NCBI GenBank assembly: GCA_045660325.1
Contig: JAZRDO010000030.1
Location: 1 to 31,708, forward strand
Direction: 5' to 3'
Source: SVTX01 sp045660325
GTDB lineage: Bacteria > Bacillota > Clostridia > Oscillospirales > CAG-272
Length of the DNA: 31,708 nt
Each line of letters opens with the position of its first letter. Within the stretch, counting starts at the first letter, position 1. Below are positions 1-7,625 of this stretch, piece after piece. The notes under the pieces were generated by a model that saw nothing but the letters and a program-made list of their open reading frames with translations, was not told the DNA's origin and searched no databases. Position numbers and translations under genes: made by a program.

Positions 1-1
1 C

Positions 2-631
2 TCCAAGAATTCTGCTACCGCCAATGGTGGTTCTGTAAGTTTCAATGTAAGCTCACTTGCTACAGGCACGTACAATGTTGCAGTTATACACAATTCTACA
101 GGTCAGTGGGTTGATGCAAGACAGTTCAATGTTGTTGATCCTGGGATAAATATTATGTGGACTGCTACAGATCTCGATAATAATGCAAGCACTGTATTTG
201 ATCTATTGCATAGCAATGGTACTGTAAGTACAACAGTTACAGCTACAAAAGAAAAGATCGGTTCTTTTGTACGATTCACTTGTACAAACCTTTCTCCTGA
301 AGGTCAGATGAGAATTATTGTTGATCCCAAGGGCGGCAATACTTGGAGTGTAAACAACGCTTATCTTGTAATTAAGTACAAAAAGAACACATCCCTTGAT
401 GGCATCGAGGTATATTTTGGACTTAACGGAGTTTACACCTCCTCTGATATCAAGTGGATAGGTGATAGCAGTGATAGTTCAATACAGATATCACGCTGGG
501 GAGAAAAATATACAACGTCTAATAAGAATGAGCTAATTTTAGACTTTTTCACGAATGGTACGATTGCATCTGGAAACTGCATCGAAATTGAATATATTGC
601 TTTTGTTACAGATCCAGCTTACATCGGCTAA
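2..631 (+). CDS. C-terminal part of a surface/secreted beta-rich protein (5' truncated)
   Basis: The reading frame is open from base 2 to the TAA at 629-631, so this is the 3' end of a gene that begins before the window (209 codons visible). The first ~45 residues look like the end of an Ig-like strand-rich domain (SLATGTYNVAVIHNSTGQW). The remaining ~160 residues are rich in Ser, Thr, Asn, Gly and aromatic residues with alternating hydrophobic positions, as in a beta-sandwich or jelly-roll carbohydrate-binding-like domain; this is inferred from composition, not from a recognised motif. No membrane anchor, LPXTG or SLH motif is present at the C-terminus. A strong terminator follows at 667-694. 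Codon use is more AT-rich at third positions than in the downstream uxa operon. I do not recognise the family. Confidence 0.75.
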   Translation, partial: SKNSATANGGSVSFNVSSLATGTYNVAVIHNSTGQWVDARQFNVVDPGINIMWTATDLDNNASTVFDLLHSNGTVSTTVTATKEKIGSFVRFTCTNLSPEGQMRIIVDPKGGNTWSVNNAYLVIKYKKNTSLDGIEVYFGLNGVYTSSDIKWIGDSSDSSIQISRWGEKYTTSNKNELILDFFTNGTIASGNCIEIEYIAFVTDPAYIG

Positions 632-666
632 TACAAAATCAATTCAATTTAATTAAATAAACACAA

Positions 667-694
667 AAGCGGGAGCTTCGGCTCCTGCTTTTTT
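667..694 (+). terminator. Rho-independent terminator of the surface-protein gene
   Basis: A 10-bp stem (667-676 with 681-690, one G-T wobble) is closed by a stable TTCG tetraloop and followed by a T-run to 694. It lies 36 bases after the stop codon. Confidence 0.93.
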
Positions 695-785
695 ATACGG
701 TAAAAGGGAACGGTGATTTTCTCAAAATAATTGTCGTAGCAAACAATGTTTTTTTGCTGAAGGTATTGTATAACTATTTTAATTA

Positions 786-794
786 TGATATAAT
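786..794 (+). promoter_or_regulatory. Extended -10 promoter of the glucuronate operon
   Basis: TGATATAAT is a perfect extended -10 (TGn-TATAAT). The -35 position 17 bases upstream (766-771, TTGTAT) matches only TTG, as is usual for extended -10 promoters. Expected transcription start is near 801, which puts the ATG at 803 essentially at the 5' end of the mRNA and supports translation from 827 instead. The AT-rich stretch 720-785 contains a loose inverted repeat (ATTGT, 8 nt, ACAAT), but no operator can be assigned. Confidence 0.8.
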
Positions 795-826
795 AATTAT
801 ATATGTCTAAAAACAAGGGGGACACT

Positions 827-2221
827 ATGCAATTTTTGTCTGAAAACTTCCTTTTAACGAATAAAACGGCGGAAAAGCTATATTTTGAGTACGCAAAGGA
901 TATGCCGATTATCGACTATCACTGCCACATTGATCCTCGCGAAATATATGAGGACAGAAGATTTAAAAACATTACTCAGCTCTGGCTTGGCGGCGACCAC
1001 TACAAGTGGAGAATCATGCGCTCAAACGGAGTAGAAGAAAGATATATTACGGGAGACGCTCCCGACAGAGAAAAGTTTCAGGCGTTTGCCGAAGCACTCC
1101 CCAGAGCTATCGGAAACCCTATGTACCATTGGTGTCATCTTGAGCTTAAGAACTACTTTGAATACAACGGAGTCTTAAACGGGAAGACCGCCGAGGAGGT
1201 ATGGCAGCTTGCAGAAGAAAAGCTTGCCGAAGCCGATTTCTCCGCCAAGAATCTTATTCGTCGCAGCAACGTCGCTATGATCGGAACGACCGACGATCCT
1301 ACGAGTGATCTTCGCTATCACAAGCTTCTCGCCGACGAGGACTTTGAGGTAAAGGTTTTGCCAAGCTTCCGCCCCGACCCTGCGCTCAACTGTCACAAAG
1401 CGGGATTTTCGGAATATATTGCAAAGCTTTCTGATGCATCAGGCGTTGAGATAAAATCCGCCGAGGACGTAGCGCGCGCGCTGACACAGAGAATTGAATT
1501 TTTCAACGAGCGCGGATGCCGAGCATCCGACCACGGACTCGACTACGTAATGTACCGAGAGGGCTCGCTTGACGAGATAAATTCCACGTTTATCAAGGCG
1601 ATGAACGGCGAGGACGTAACGGTCGAGGAAAGGGAAGCATATCAAACCTACCTTCTTCTCCATTGCGCGAAAGAATACAGTCGACTCGGTTGGATTATGC
1701 AGCTTCATTTCAGCTGTATGAGAAATCCCAACACACGCGCATTTGCCACTCTTGGAGCAGACTCGGGCTTTGACTGTATTGCTTCGACTGACAACTGCTT
1801 TGCATTAAGAAACATTCTTGACGCGCTTGAGCGCGAGGACAAGCTTCCTAAGACCATTCTTTACAGCTTAAATCCCGCCGACGACGCGTGGATCGACACG
1901 CTTATGGGCGCTTTTCAGGGCGCAGGGATAAGAGGCAAGATCCAACACGGCTCGGCTTGGTGGTTTAAGGACAACAAGGTGGGTATGGAAAATCAGATGA
2001 CCTCACTTGCAAACCTCGGACTTCTCGGCAATTTCGTTGGTATGCTTACCGACTCGAGAAGCTTTCTTTCCTACGCGAGACACGAATATTTCAGAAGAAT
2101 TCTTTGCAATCTTATCGGTAAATGGGTAGAGAACGGAGAATATCCCGAGGATTTCGAAATACTTAGCGAAATCGTACGAGACATCTGCTACAACAACGCA
2201 AAAAACTATTTCAACATATAA
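827..2221 (+). CDS. uxaC: Glucuronate (uronate) isomerase
   Basis: UxaC converts D-glucuronate to D-fructuronate (and D-galacturonate to D-tagaturonate), the first intracellular step of uronate catabolism. The N-terminus (FLSENFLL, then IIDYHCHIDP with His32 and His34) matches the family's metal-binding start. Later hallmarks are TTDDPT, PSFRPD, QLHFSCMRNPN and the long C-terminal signature GSAWWFKDN...GMLTDSRSFLSYARHEYFRR. An upstream in-frame ATG at 803 exists, but AAGGGGG at 815-821 sits 5 bases before the ATG at 827 and the promoter predicts initiation near 801, so 827 is preferred. The resulting 464 aa fits the usual ~465-470 aa. It is the first gene of the operon; uxuA starts 12 bases after its stop. 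Confidence 0.96.
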   Translation: MQFLSENFLLTNKTAEKLYFEYAKDMPIIDYHCHIDPREIYEDRRFKNITQLWLGGDHYKWRIMRSNGVEERYITGDAPDREKFQAFAEALPRAIGNPMYHWCHLELKNYFEYNGVLNGKTAEEVWQLAEEKLAEADFSAKNLIRRSNVAMIGTTDDPTSDLRYHKLLADEDFEVKVLPSFRPDPALNCHKAGFSEYIAKLSDASGVEIKSAEDVARALTQRIEFFNERGCRASDHGLDYVMYREGSLDEINSTFIKAMNGEDVTVEEREAYQTYLLLHCAKEYSRLGWIMQLHFSCMRNPNTRAFATLGADSGFDCIASTDNCFALRNILDALEREDKLPKTILYSLNPADDAWIDTLMGAFQGAGIRGKIQHGSAWWFKDNKVGMENQMTSLANLGLLGNFVGMLTDSRSFLSYARHEYFRRILCNLIGKWVENGEYPEDFEILSEIVRDICYNNAKNYFNI

Positions 2222-2233
2222 AGGAGAAGACTT

Positions 2234-3325
2234 ATGGGAATGAAGATGGGCTTTCGCTGGTACGGCGAAGGAAACGACAACATAACTCTCGCTCACATCA
2301 AGCAGATCCCCGGTGTAGAGAGCATCGTATGGGCGCTTCATCACAAGATGCCCGGCGAGGTCTGGGAGGAGCACGAGATCGCAGAGGTTAAGCGTCAGCT
2401 TGACGAATACGGCTTTCTTATCGACGTGGTTGAATCGGTTAACGTTCACGACGATATCAAGATCGGTCTCCCCACGCGCGATATGTATATTGAAAACTAC
2501 AAGACAACTATCAAAAACCTTAGTAAATTCGGCGTAAAGGTTATTTGTTATAACTTTATGCCTATATTCGACTGGACTCGCTCCAACCTCTTCCACGAGG
2601 TAGGAGACGGCTCTACGGCGCTCTTCTATGAAAAAAATATGATTCAGGACGATTACAACGCTATGGCGAAGTACATCCTTGATTTTACAGAGAAGTACAA
2701 TATGTCTTTCCCCGGCTGGGAGCCCGAGAGAATGGCAAAGCTCGACGAATTGTTCAAGGCTTATGCCGACGTAGACCACGAAAAGCTCTGGGCAAATCTC
2801 AAGTACTTCCTCGAGGCAATTATGCCCACATGTGAGGAATGCGATATCAAAATGGCGATCCACATGGATGACCCACCGTGGGATATCTTCGGTCTTCCGA
2901 GACTCCTTATTAACGAGGCAAACATTGACCGCTTCTTAAAGATGGTTGACAACCCCTACAACTGTCTTACACTTTGCTCGGGAAGTCTTAACGCTGATCC
3001 CGAAAACAACGTGGCGGATATCGTTCGTAAGCACTGCGACCGAATCGCATTCGCGCACATCAGAAACGTAAAGCACTTCGAAAACGGCGACTTCTCCGAG
3101 GCTTCGCACCGCGACTGCGACGGCGACACGGGAATTCTCGATATTCTCAAGGCATACCACGATTGCGGCTACGAGGGCTACATCCGTCCCGACCACGGTC
3201 GTCATCTTTGGGGCGAAGGCGCGGGCACAGTACGTCCCGGCTACGGCCTTTACGACAGAGCACTCGGAATTATGTATATGCTCGGCGTATGGGATATGCT
3301 TGATAAATTAGAAAATAAAAATTGA
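2234..3325 (+). CDS. uxuA: Mannonate dehydratase
   Basis: UxuA dehydrates D-mannonate to 2-keto-3-deoxy-D-gluconate (KDG). The protein is 363 aa, the normal size for the short Firmicute form (~350-360). It begins with the family's KMGFRWYGEGND and contains ALHHKMPGEVWE, HMDDPPWDIFGLPRL, FAHIRNVKH and DGDTGILDILKAY, ending with the RPDHGRHLWGE...GYGLYDRALGIMYMLG segment typical of the metal-dependent TIM-barrel enzyme. AAGGAG at 2221-2226 lies 7 bases before the ATG and overlaps the uxaC stop, so the two genes are translationally adjacent. A second in-frame ATG 6 bases later is possible but less well spaced. Confidence 0.96.
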   Translation: MGMKMGFRWYGEGNDNITLAHIKQIPGVESIVWALHHKMPGEVWEEHEIAEVKRQLDEYGFLIDVVESVNVHDDIKIGLPTRDMYIENYKTTIKNLSKFGVKVICYNFMPIFDWTRSNLFHEVGDGSTALFYEKNMIQDDYNAMAKYILDFTEKYNMSFPGWEPERMAKLDELFKAYADVDHEKLWANLKYFLEAIMPTCEECDIKMAIHMDDPPWDIFGLPRLLINEANIDRFLKMVDNPYNCLTLCSGSLNADPENNVADIVRKHCDRIAFAHIRNVKHFENGDFSEASHRDCDGDTGILDILKAYHDCGYEGYIRPDHGRHLWGEGAGTVRPGYGLYDRALGIMYMLGVWDMLDKLENKN

Positions 3326-3347
3326 TATATTTCAAGAGGTAGTTAAA

Positions 3348-4193
3348 ATGAAAAATCTTCCCTTAAACATTGACTATTCAGGCAAGGTGGTAGTCGTAAC
3401 GGGCGCAGGAGGTCTTATCTGCGGCGCTATGGCTCGCGCATTCGCGCAGAGTGGCGCTAAGGTTGCGGCTCTCGACCTCAACGAAGATGCAGTAAAAAAG
3501 CTTGCGGACGAGCTCAAGGCAGAGGGCTTCATCTGTGAGGGCTATAAGGCAAACGTACTTGATCCCGAGGCTCTCGAGGAGGTACACAGTGCCGTTCTTT
3601 CCGATCTCGGTCCTTGCGACATTCTTGTAAACGGTGCAGGAGGTAACAATCCCCGCGCTACGACTGACAACGAATATCAGCACGAGGCAAAGGAGGGCGG
3701 CAAGTCCTTCTTCGATCTTGACGCGGCCGGCGTTGACTTCGTATTCAAGCTCAATTTCCAGGGCACACTTCTTCCCACACAGGCATTTGCAAAGGATATG
3801 GTGGAGAAAAAGGGTGGCTGCATTCTCAATATCTCTTCTATGAATGCCTACACACCCTTAACAAAGATCCCCGCATACTCTGCTGCAAAGGCAGGTATCT
3901 CCAACTTTACACAGTGGCTCGCAACTCATTTTGCGGGAACGGGCATCAGATGTAATGCTATCGCGCCCGGATTCCTTGTATCCGCGCAAAATTACAAGCT
4001 CCTCTTCAACGAGGACGGCACTCCCACGGCGCGCTCGGCGAAGATATTGAACGGTACTCCTACGGGCAGATTTGTTGACGCGGACGAGCTTCTCGGCGCA
4101 ACACTCTTCCTTTGCGACGACAGATCCGCTTCCGCAATTACAGGCGTAGTTCTTCCTGTTGACGCGGGCTTTGCGGCTTATTCAGGCGTATAA
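3348..4193 (+). CDS. uxuB: SDR-family D-mannonate oxidoreductase (fructuronate reductase)
   Basis: This is a 281-aa short-chain dehydrogenase, not the ~480-aa polyol dehydrogenase-type UxuB of Escherichia coli. The Rossmann nucleotide-binding segment is VVVTGAGGLICGAMA (residues 15-29), followed by VNGAGGN (95-100) and the catalytic Ser163/164, Tyr177 and Lys181 (SS...YSAAK). Its place between mannonate dehydratase and KDPG aldolase, and its similarity in size and layout to Bacillus UxuB (YjmF), indicate that it reduces D-fructuronate to D-mannonate with NAD(P)H. This is the only reductase in the operon, so it fills the step between UxaC and UxuA. AGAGGT at 3335-3340 is 7 bases before the ATG. 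Substrate assignment rests partly on context. Confidence 0.88.
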   Translation: MKNLPLNIDYSGKVVVVTGAGGLICGAMARAFAQSGAKVAALDLNEDAVKKLADELKAEGFICEGYKANVLDPEALEEVHSAVLSDLGPCDILVNGAGGNNPRATTDNEYQHEAKEGGKSFFDLDAAGVDFVFKLNFQGTLLPTQAFAKDMVEKKGGCILNISSMNAYTPLTKIPAYSAAKAGISNFTQWLATHFAGTGIRCNAIAPGFLVSAQNYKLLFNEDGTPTARSAKILNGTPTGRFVDADELLGATLFLCDDRSASAITGVVLPVDAGFAAYSGV

Positions 4194-4208
4194 TCGGAGG
4201 GAAGTAAT

Positions 4209-4838
4209 ATGACAGTTTTAGAAAGACTCGCAAACTCGGGCGTAGTTCCCGTAGTTGTGCTTGATAAGGCAGAGGATGCTATCCCTACCGCCAAGGCTTT
4301 GCTTGCGGGCGGTGTTGACGTAATGGAAATCACATTCCGTACAGCTTGCGCTCCCGAATGCATCAGACTCGTATCGGAAAATTGCCCCGATATGCTCGTT
4401 GGTGCGGGTACTGTTCTTAACCTTGAGCAGTGCAAGCTCGCTCTTGAAATGGGCGCAAAGTTCATCGTTTCTCCCGGATTTGACGCTGAGGTGGTTTCCT
4501 ACTGTGTTGAAAACGGCATCGCGGTAACTCCCGGTTGTGTAACACCTACCGAAATTATGGCGGCAATCAAGCTTGGTCTTAACGTAGTTAAGTTTTTCCC
4601 CGCAAACATTTACGGCGGCCTTAACGCGATGAAGAATCTCGCCGCTCCCTTCGGTCAGATCAAATTTATGCCCACAGGCGGAGTAAACACTGCAAACATC
4701 CGCGAATATATTGACGCACCCTTCATTCACGCGGTTGGCGGCTCCTGGGTTTGTCCTAAGGCTGACATCGCGGCGGGCAATTTCGATAAAATAACAAACC
4801 TTTGTCTTGAAGCGAGAGCTGCGGCATTCGGAAAGTGA
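4209..4838 (+). CDS. kdgA: 2-keto-3-deoxy-6-phosphogluconate aldolase
   Basis: KDPG aldolase splits KDPG into pyruvate and glyceraldehyde-3-phosphate, the last step of the pathway. At 209 aa it has the standard length. The Schiff-base lysine is Lys128 (NVVKFFPAN), the general base is Glu40 (VMEITFRT) and Arg44 follows. LVGAGTVL, FIVSPGFD, VTPGCVTPTEI and MPTGGVNTANI complete the class I TIM-barrel signature. GGAGGG at 4196-4201 sits 7 bases before the ATG. The stop TGA (4836-4838) overlaps the ribosome-binding site of kdgK, indicating coupled translation. Confidence 0.97.
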   Translation: MTVLERLANSGVVPVVVLDKAEDAIPTAKALLAGGVDVMEITFRTACAPECIRLVSENCPDMLVGAGTVLNLEQCKLALEMGAKFIVSPGFDAEVVSYCVENGIAVTPGCVTPTEIMAAIKLGLNVVKFFPANIYGGLNAMKNLAAPFGQIKFMPTGGVNTANIREYIDAPFIHAVGGSWVCPKADIAAGNFDKITNLCLEARAAAFGK

Positions 4839-4846
4839 GGAAAATC

Positions 4847-5875
4847 ATGGCAAGAATTATAACATTCGGCGAGCTTATGCTCCGCCTTCAGCCCTACAAC
4901 TATGAAAGATTCGTTCAGTGCGACCACGTTGAATTCACGTTCGGCGGCGGCGAGGCTAACGTTGCGGTTTCTCTTGCAAACTACGGTATGGATGCCGCTT
5001 ACGTTACAAAGCTCCCCACACACGCGATCGGTCAGTCCGCAATTAACAGTCTCCGCAGATACGGCGTTGACACATCCCTTATCGTTCGCGGCGGCGATAG
5101 AGTAGGTATCTACTTTAACGAAAAGGGCGCTTCTCAGCGCGGCTCCGTATGTATTTACGACAGAGCAAATTCCGCAATTGCAAAATCCACAAAGTCCGAC
5201 TTTGACTGGAACAAGATATTTGATGGCGCCGATTGGTTCCACTTTACAGGCATTACTCCCGCTCTTGGCGGCGAGCTTGTTGAAATTTGCCGTGAGGCTT
5301 GTATTGCTGCAAAGGAACGCGGACTTACAATTTCCTGCGACCTTAACTACCGTGGTAAGCTTTGGACAAGAGCACAGGCAAGGGAAGCAATGACCGAGCT
5401 TTGCCGTTACGTTGACGTTTGCATTTCCAACGAGGAGGATGCCAAGGACGTATTCGGTATTGAAGCCGAGGCTACAGACATTTACGCGGGCGAGATCAAC
5501 CGCGAGGGCTACAAGTCCGTAGCAAAGCAGCTTGCGGACAAGTTTGACTTTAAAAAGGTTGCTATCACTCTCCGCGAGAGCCATTCTGCATTTGACAACG
5601 GCTGGAGCGCTATGCTCTACGACGTAGAGAGTGGCGAATACTGCTTCTCCAAGAAGTACGAGCTTCACATTATTGACCGTGTAGGCGGCGGAGATTCCTT
5701 CGGCGGCGGGCTTATTTACAGTATCCTTACAGGCAAGTCCACTCAGGCTGCCGTTGAATTCGCAGTTGCCGCATCCGCTCTCAAGCATTCCATCGAGGGT
5801 GACTACAATATGGTAACCGTTGCCGAGGTTGAAAAGCTCGCAGGTGGCGACGGCTCAGGTAGAATCCAGAGATAA
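4847..5875 (+). CDS. kdgK: 2-keto-3-deoxygluconate kinase (PfkB family)
   Basis: KdgK phosphorylates KDG to KDPG with ATP. The 342-aa protein shows the PfkB layout: GGGEANVAVSLANYG at ~33-47, DLNYRGKLW at 165-173, and the C-terminal anion-hole/catalytic motif RVGGGDSFGGG with Asp283 as base. The frame is open from a GTG at 4835, but that codon overlaps the kdgA stop; ATG 4847 follows TGAGGA (4836-4841) by 5 bases and gives the expected N-terminus ARIITFGELMLRL. The 98 bases between kdgK and the transporter contain no terminator, so the operon probably continues. Confidence 0.94.
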   Translation: MARIITFGELMLRLQPYNYERFVQCDHVEFTFGGGEANVAVSLANYGMDAAYVTKLPTHAIGQSAINSLRRYGVDTSLIVRGGDRVGIYFNEKGASQRGSVCIYDRANSAIAKSTKSDFDWNKIFDGADWFHFTGITPALGGELVEICREACIAAKERGLTISCDLNYRGKLWTRAQAREAMTELCRYVDVCISNEEDAKDVFGIEAEATDIYAGEINREGYKSVAKQLADKFDFKKVAITLRESHSAFDNGWSAMLYDVESGEYCFSKKYELHIIDRVGGGDSFGGGLIYSILTGKSTQAAVEFAVAASALKHSIEGDYNMVTVAEVEKLAGGDGSGRIQR

Positions 5876-5973
5876 TTTTTCGCGTATACACTTTTTCGCA
5901 TTCCCCCTAACCCCATTTTATTCAGCGCAATTTTTAAAAGATAAATAAACACATTAGGAGGATTTTTTTCGAA

Positions 5974-7563
5974 ATGAAAAAAACAAACGAACCACGAAAA
6001 TTCGGCATACGCGATAAGCTCGCTTATGCTGCCGGAGACCTTGGCTGTAATATGAGCTTCTCTCTCAAATCTACAGTTCAGACCTTCTGGCTTGTATTTA
6101 TGTTGATGGAAACGGGTCTTCTCTCCATCCTTCTCGTTATCGTGCAGATTTGGGACGCTATCAACGACCCGCTTATCGGATCTATTATCGACAACGACAG
6201 ACGCAAATACAAAAACGGCAAATTCAAAACCTACATTTTTATCGGAGCTTGCGGCCTTTTAGTAGGCGGCGCGGCAGTATTCCTGCCTTTCCCCGGTGCT
6301 CCCAAGCTCGTTAAGGCGATCCTTTTCGTTCTCGGATACATCGTATGGGATGCGTTCTACACTATCGCAAACGTTCCTTACGGCTCCATGCTCTCTCTTA
6401 TCACTCCCGACAAGATTCAGCAGGCAGAGCTTTCTACTTGGAGAGGTCTCGGATCTGCTATCGGTAACCTTCTCCCCGGTGTAATTCTTCCGTTCCTTAT
6501 TTGGAACAAAATTACCTACGACGGTTCTACAAGCTTCCTTAATAAGATAGTTATCCCCGAGGGCGCAGAAAGTCAGTTTGCTCCCGAAAAGTTCCATTCA
6601 AATCCCTTGACAGGCGAGGCTTATAAGATCGGTGACAAGGTGCTTAGCCCTCTTACAGGTAAGCAGATCGAGGTTCTTCTCGGCGACAGAGTTTTCTGGG
6701 CAGCGCTCATTATGGGTGTTTTCGGATTCCTTTGCTTTATCTTCATGCTCAAAAACACAACTATCCGTGTTGACGAAAACTCTGTAAAGACAACAGAAAA
6801 TGCCGGCAAGATTAATATCTTCAAGGCTTTCGGTAAGTTTATAAAGAACCGCGCTGCTATCGGCGCAACGGTTGCAGCTATGGGTATGTTCCTCGGTATG
6901 CAGTCTGCCGCAACCGCAAGCACAATTATGTTTGCAACATATTTCGGTCAGGCTTCTCTCTCGGGCGTTATTCAGATCATCGGCTTTGCTCCTATGTTCA
7001 TCTTTATACCTTTCATCAAGAAGATTGTTGCAAAGGTAGGTAAAAAGGAAGCTTCCGTTATCGGTACTGTAGTTGCCTTAATCGGCGGCGTTATTATGCT
7101 TATATTCCCCTTGGTTCCTTTCAAGCTCGCGCTTCCCGTATATATGATCGGTCTCGTGCTCTTTGGCATAGGTCTTGGCGTATATAACTGTGTATCTTGG
7201 GCTCTTATGGGCGACGCTATCGACTACAACGAATGGAGATTCGGCACTCGCGAAGAGGGAACAGTTTACTCACTCCACTCCTTCTTCCGTAAACTCGCGC
7301 AGGGCGTAGGTCCCTCCGTAGTTCTTCTTATTATGGGTGCGCTCGGTTACGTTGAAAGCCTCGGTACAATCGGTCAGTCCGCAGAAACTGCATATAATAT
7401 GTGCTGGCTCGTAGCAGGACTTTATATGTTCAGCGCAGTATTGATGTTCGTAGGCCTTGCTCTCATCTACAACCTTGACAAGAAGACACTTGATAAGATG
7501 AATGCAGAGCTCACAGAACGCAGAGCAGCGGCAGTTGAGGCTTCCACAGAGGTTCAGGAATAA
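5974..7563 (+). CDS. GPH-family sugar/glucuronide:cation symporter
   Basis: This is a 529-aa, roughly 12-segment membrane protein of the glycoside-pentoside-hexuronide (GPH) branch of the major facilitator superfamily, which includes GusB/UidB and MelB. Typical features are KLAYAAGDLGCN near the N-terminus, IWDAINDPLIGSIID in the TM2-TM3 region, and NVPYGSMLSLIT. It most likely imports intact glucuronides for the cytoplasmic GH2 enzyme encoded next; the substrate is inferred from context. An unusual ~60-residue hydrophilic insert (about 178-240) lies between predicted TM5 and TM6, where GPH proteins normally have a short loop. AGGAGG at 5956-5961 is 12 bases before the ATG, a slightly long spacing. 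Confidence 0.9.
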   Translation: MKKTNEPRKFGIRDKLAYAAGDLGCNMSFSLKSTVQTFWLVFMLMETGLLSILLVIVQIWDAINDPLIGSIIDNDRRKYKNGKFKTYIFIGACGLLVGGAAVFLPFPGAPKLVKAILFVLGYIVWDAFYTIANVPYGSMLSLITPDKIQQAELSTWRGLGSAIGNLLPGVILPFLIWNKITYDGSTSFLNKIVIPEGAESQFAPEKFHSNPLTGEAYKIGDKVLSPLTGKQIEVLLGDRVFWAALIMGVFGFLCFIFMLKNTTIRVDENSVKTTENAGKINIFKAFGKFIKNRAAIGATVAAMGMFLGMQSAATASTIMFATYFGQASLSGVIQIIGFAPMFIFIPFIKKIVAKVGKKEASVIGTVVALIGGVIMLIFPLVPFKLALPVYMIGLVLFGIGLGVYNCVSWALMGDAIDYNEWRFGTREEGTVYSLHSFFRKLAQGVGPSVVLLIMGALGYVESLGTIGQSAETAYNMCWLVAGLYMFSAVLMFVGLALIYNLDKKTLDKMNAELTERRAAAVEASTEVQE

Positions 7564-7576
7564 TTTAAATTAAAAT

Positions 7577-7609
7577 ATAACCTGCCTTGAACAAAGCAGG
7601 GCAGGTTAT
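7577..7609 (+). promoter_or_regulatory. Intercistronic hairpin upstream of the GH2 gene
   Basis: A perfect 10-bp inverted repeat (7577-7586 with 7600-7609) encloses a 13-base loop. The loop contains GCAGG (7596-7600), which could alternatively pair with CCTGC (7581-7585), so two mutually exclusive stems are possible. There is no real T-run after it. A partial terminator, a processing site or an mRNA-stability element are all possible. Confidence 0.55.
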
Positions 7610-7625
7610 TTAAGAAAGGATTATA

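Noticed and set aside
720..785. Operator for a uronate regulator before uxaC
   Set aside because: Only a loose ATTGT/ACAAT inverted repeat is visible; it matches no known UxuR, ExuR or cre pattern well enough.
803..826. Upstream ATG of uxaC
   Set aside because: It is about 2 bases from the predicted transcription start and has no SD, while the ATG at 827 has a strong one and begins the conserved N-terminus.
4727..5788. 353-codon minus-strand open frame across kdgK
   Set aside because: It lies fully inside a well-identified kinase gene, has a low-complexity Cys/Asn/Val translation and no ribosome-binding site.
5876..5973. Promoter or riboswitch between kdgK and the transporter
   Set aside because: The 98-base gap has no recognisable -35/-10 pair, terminator or paired structure.
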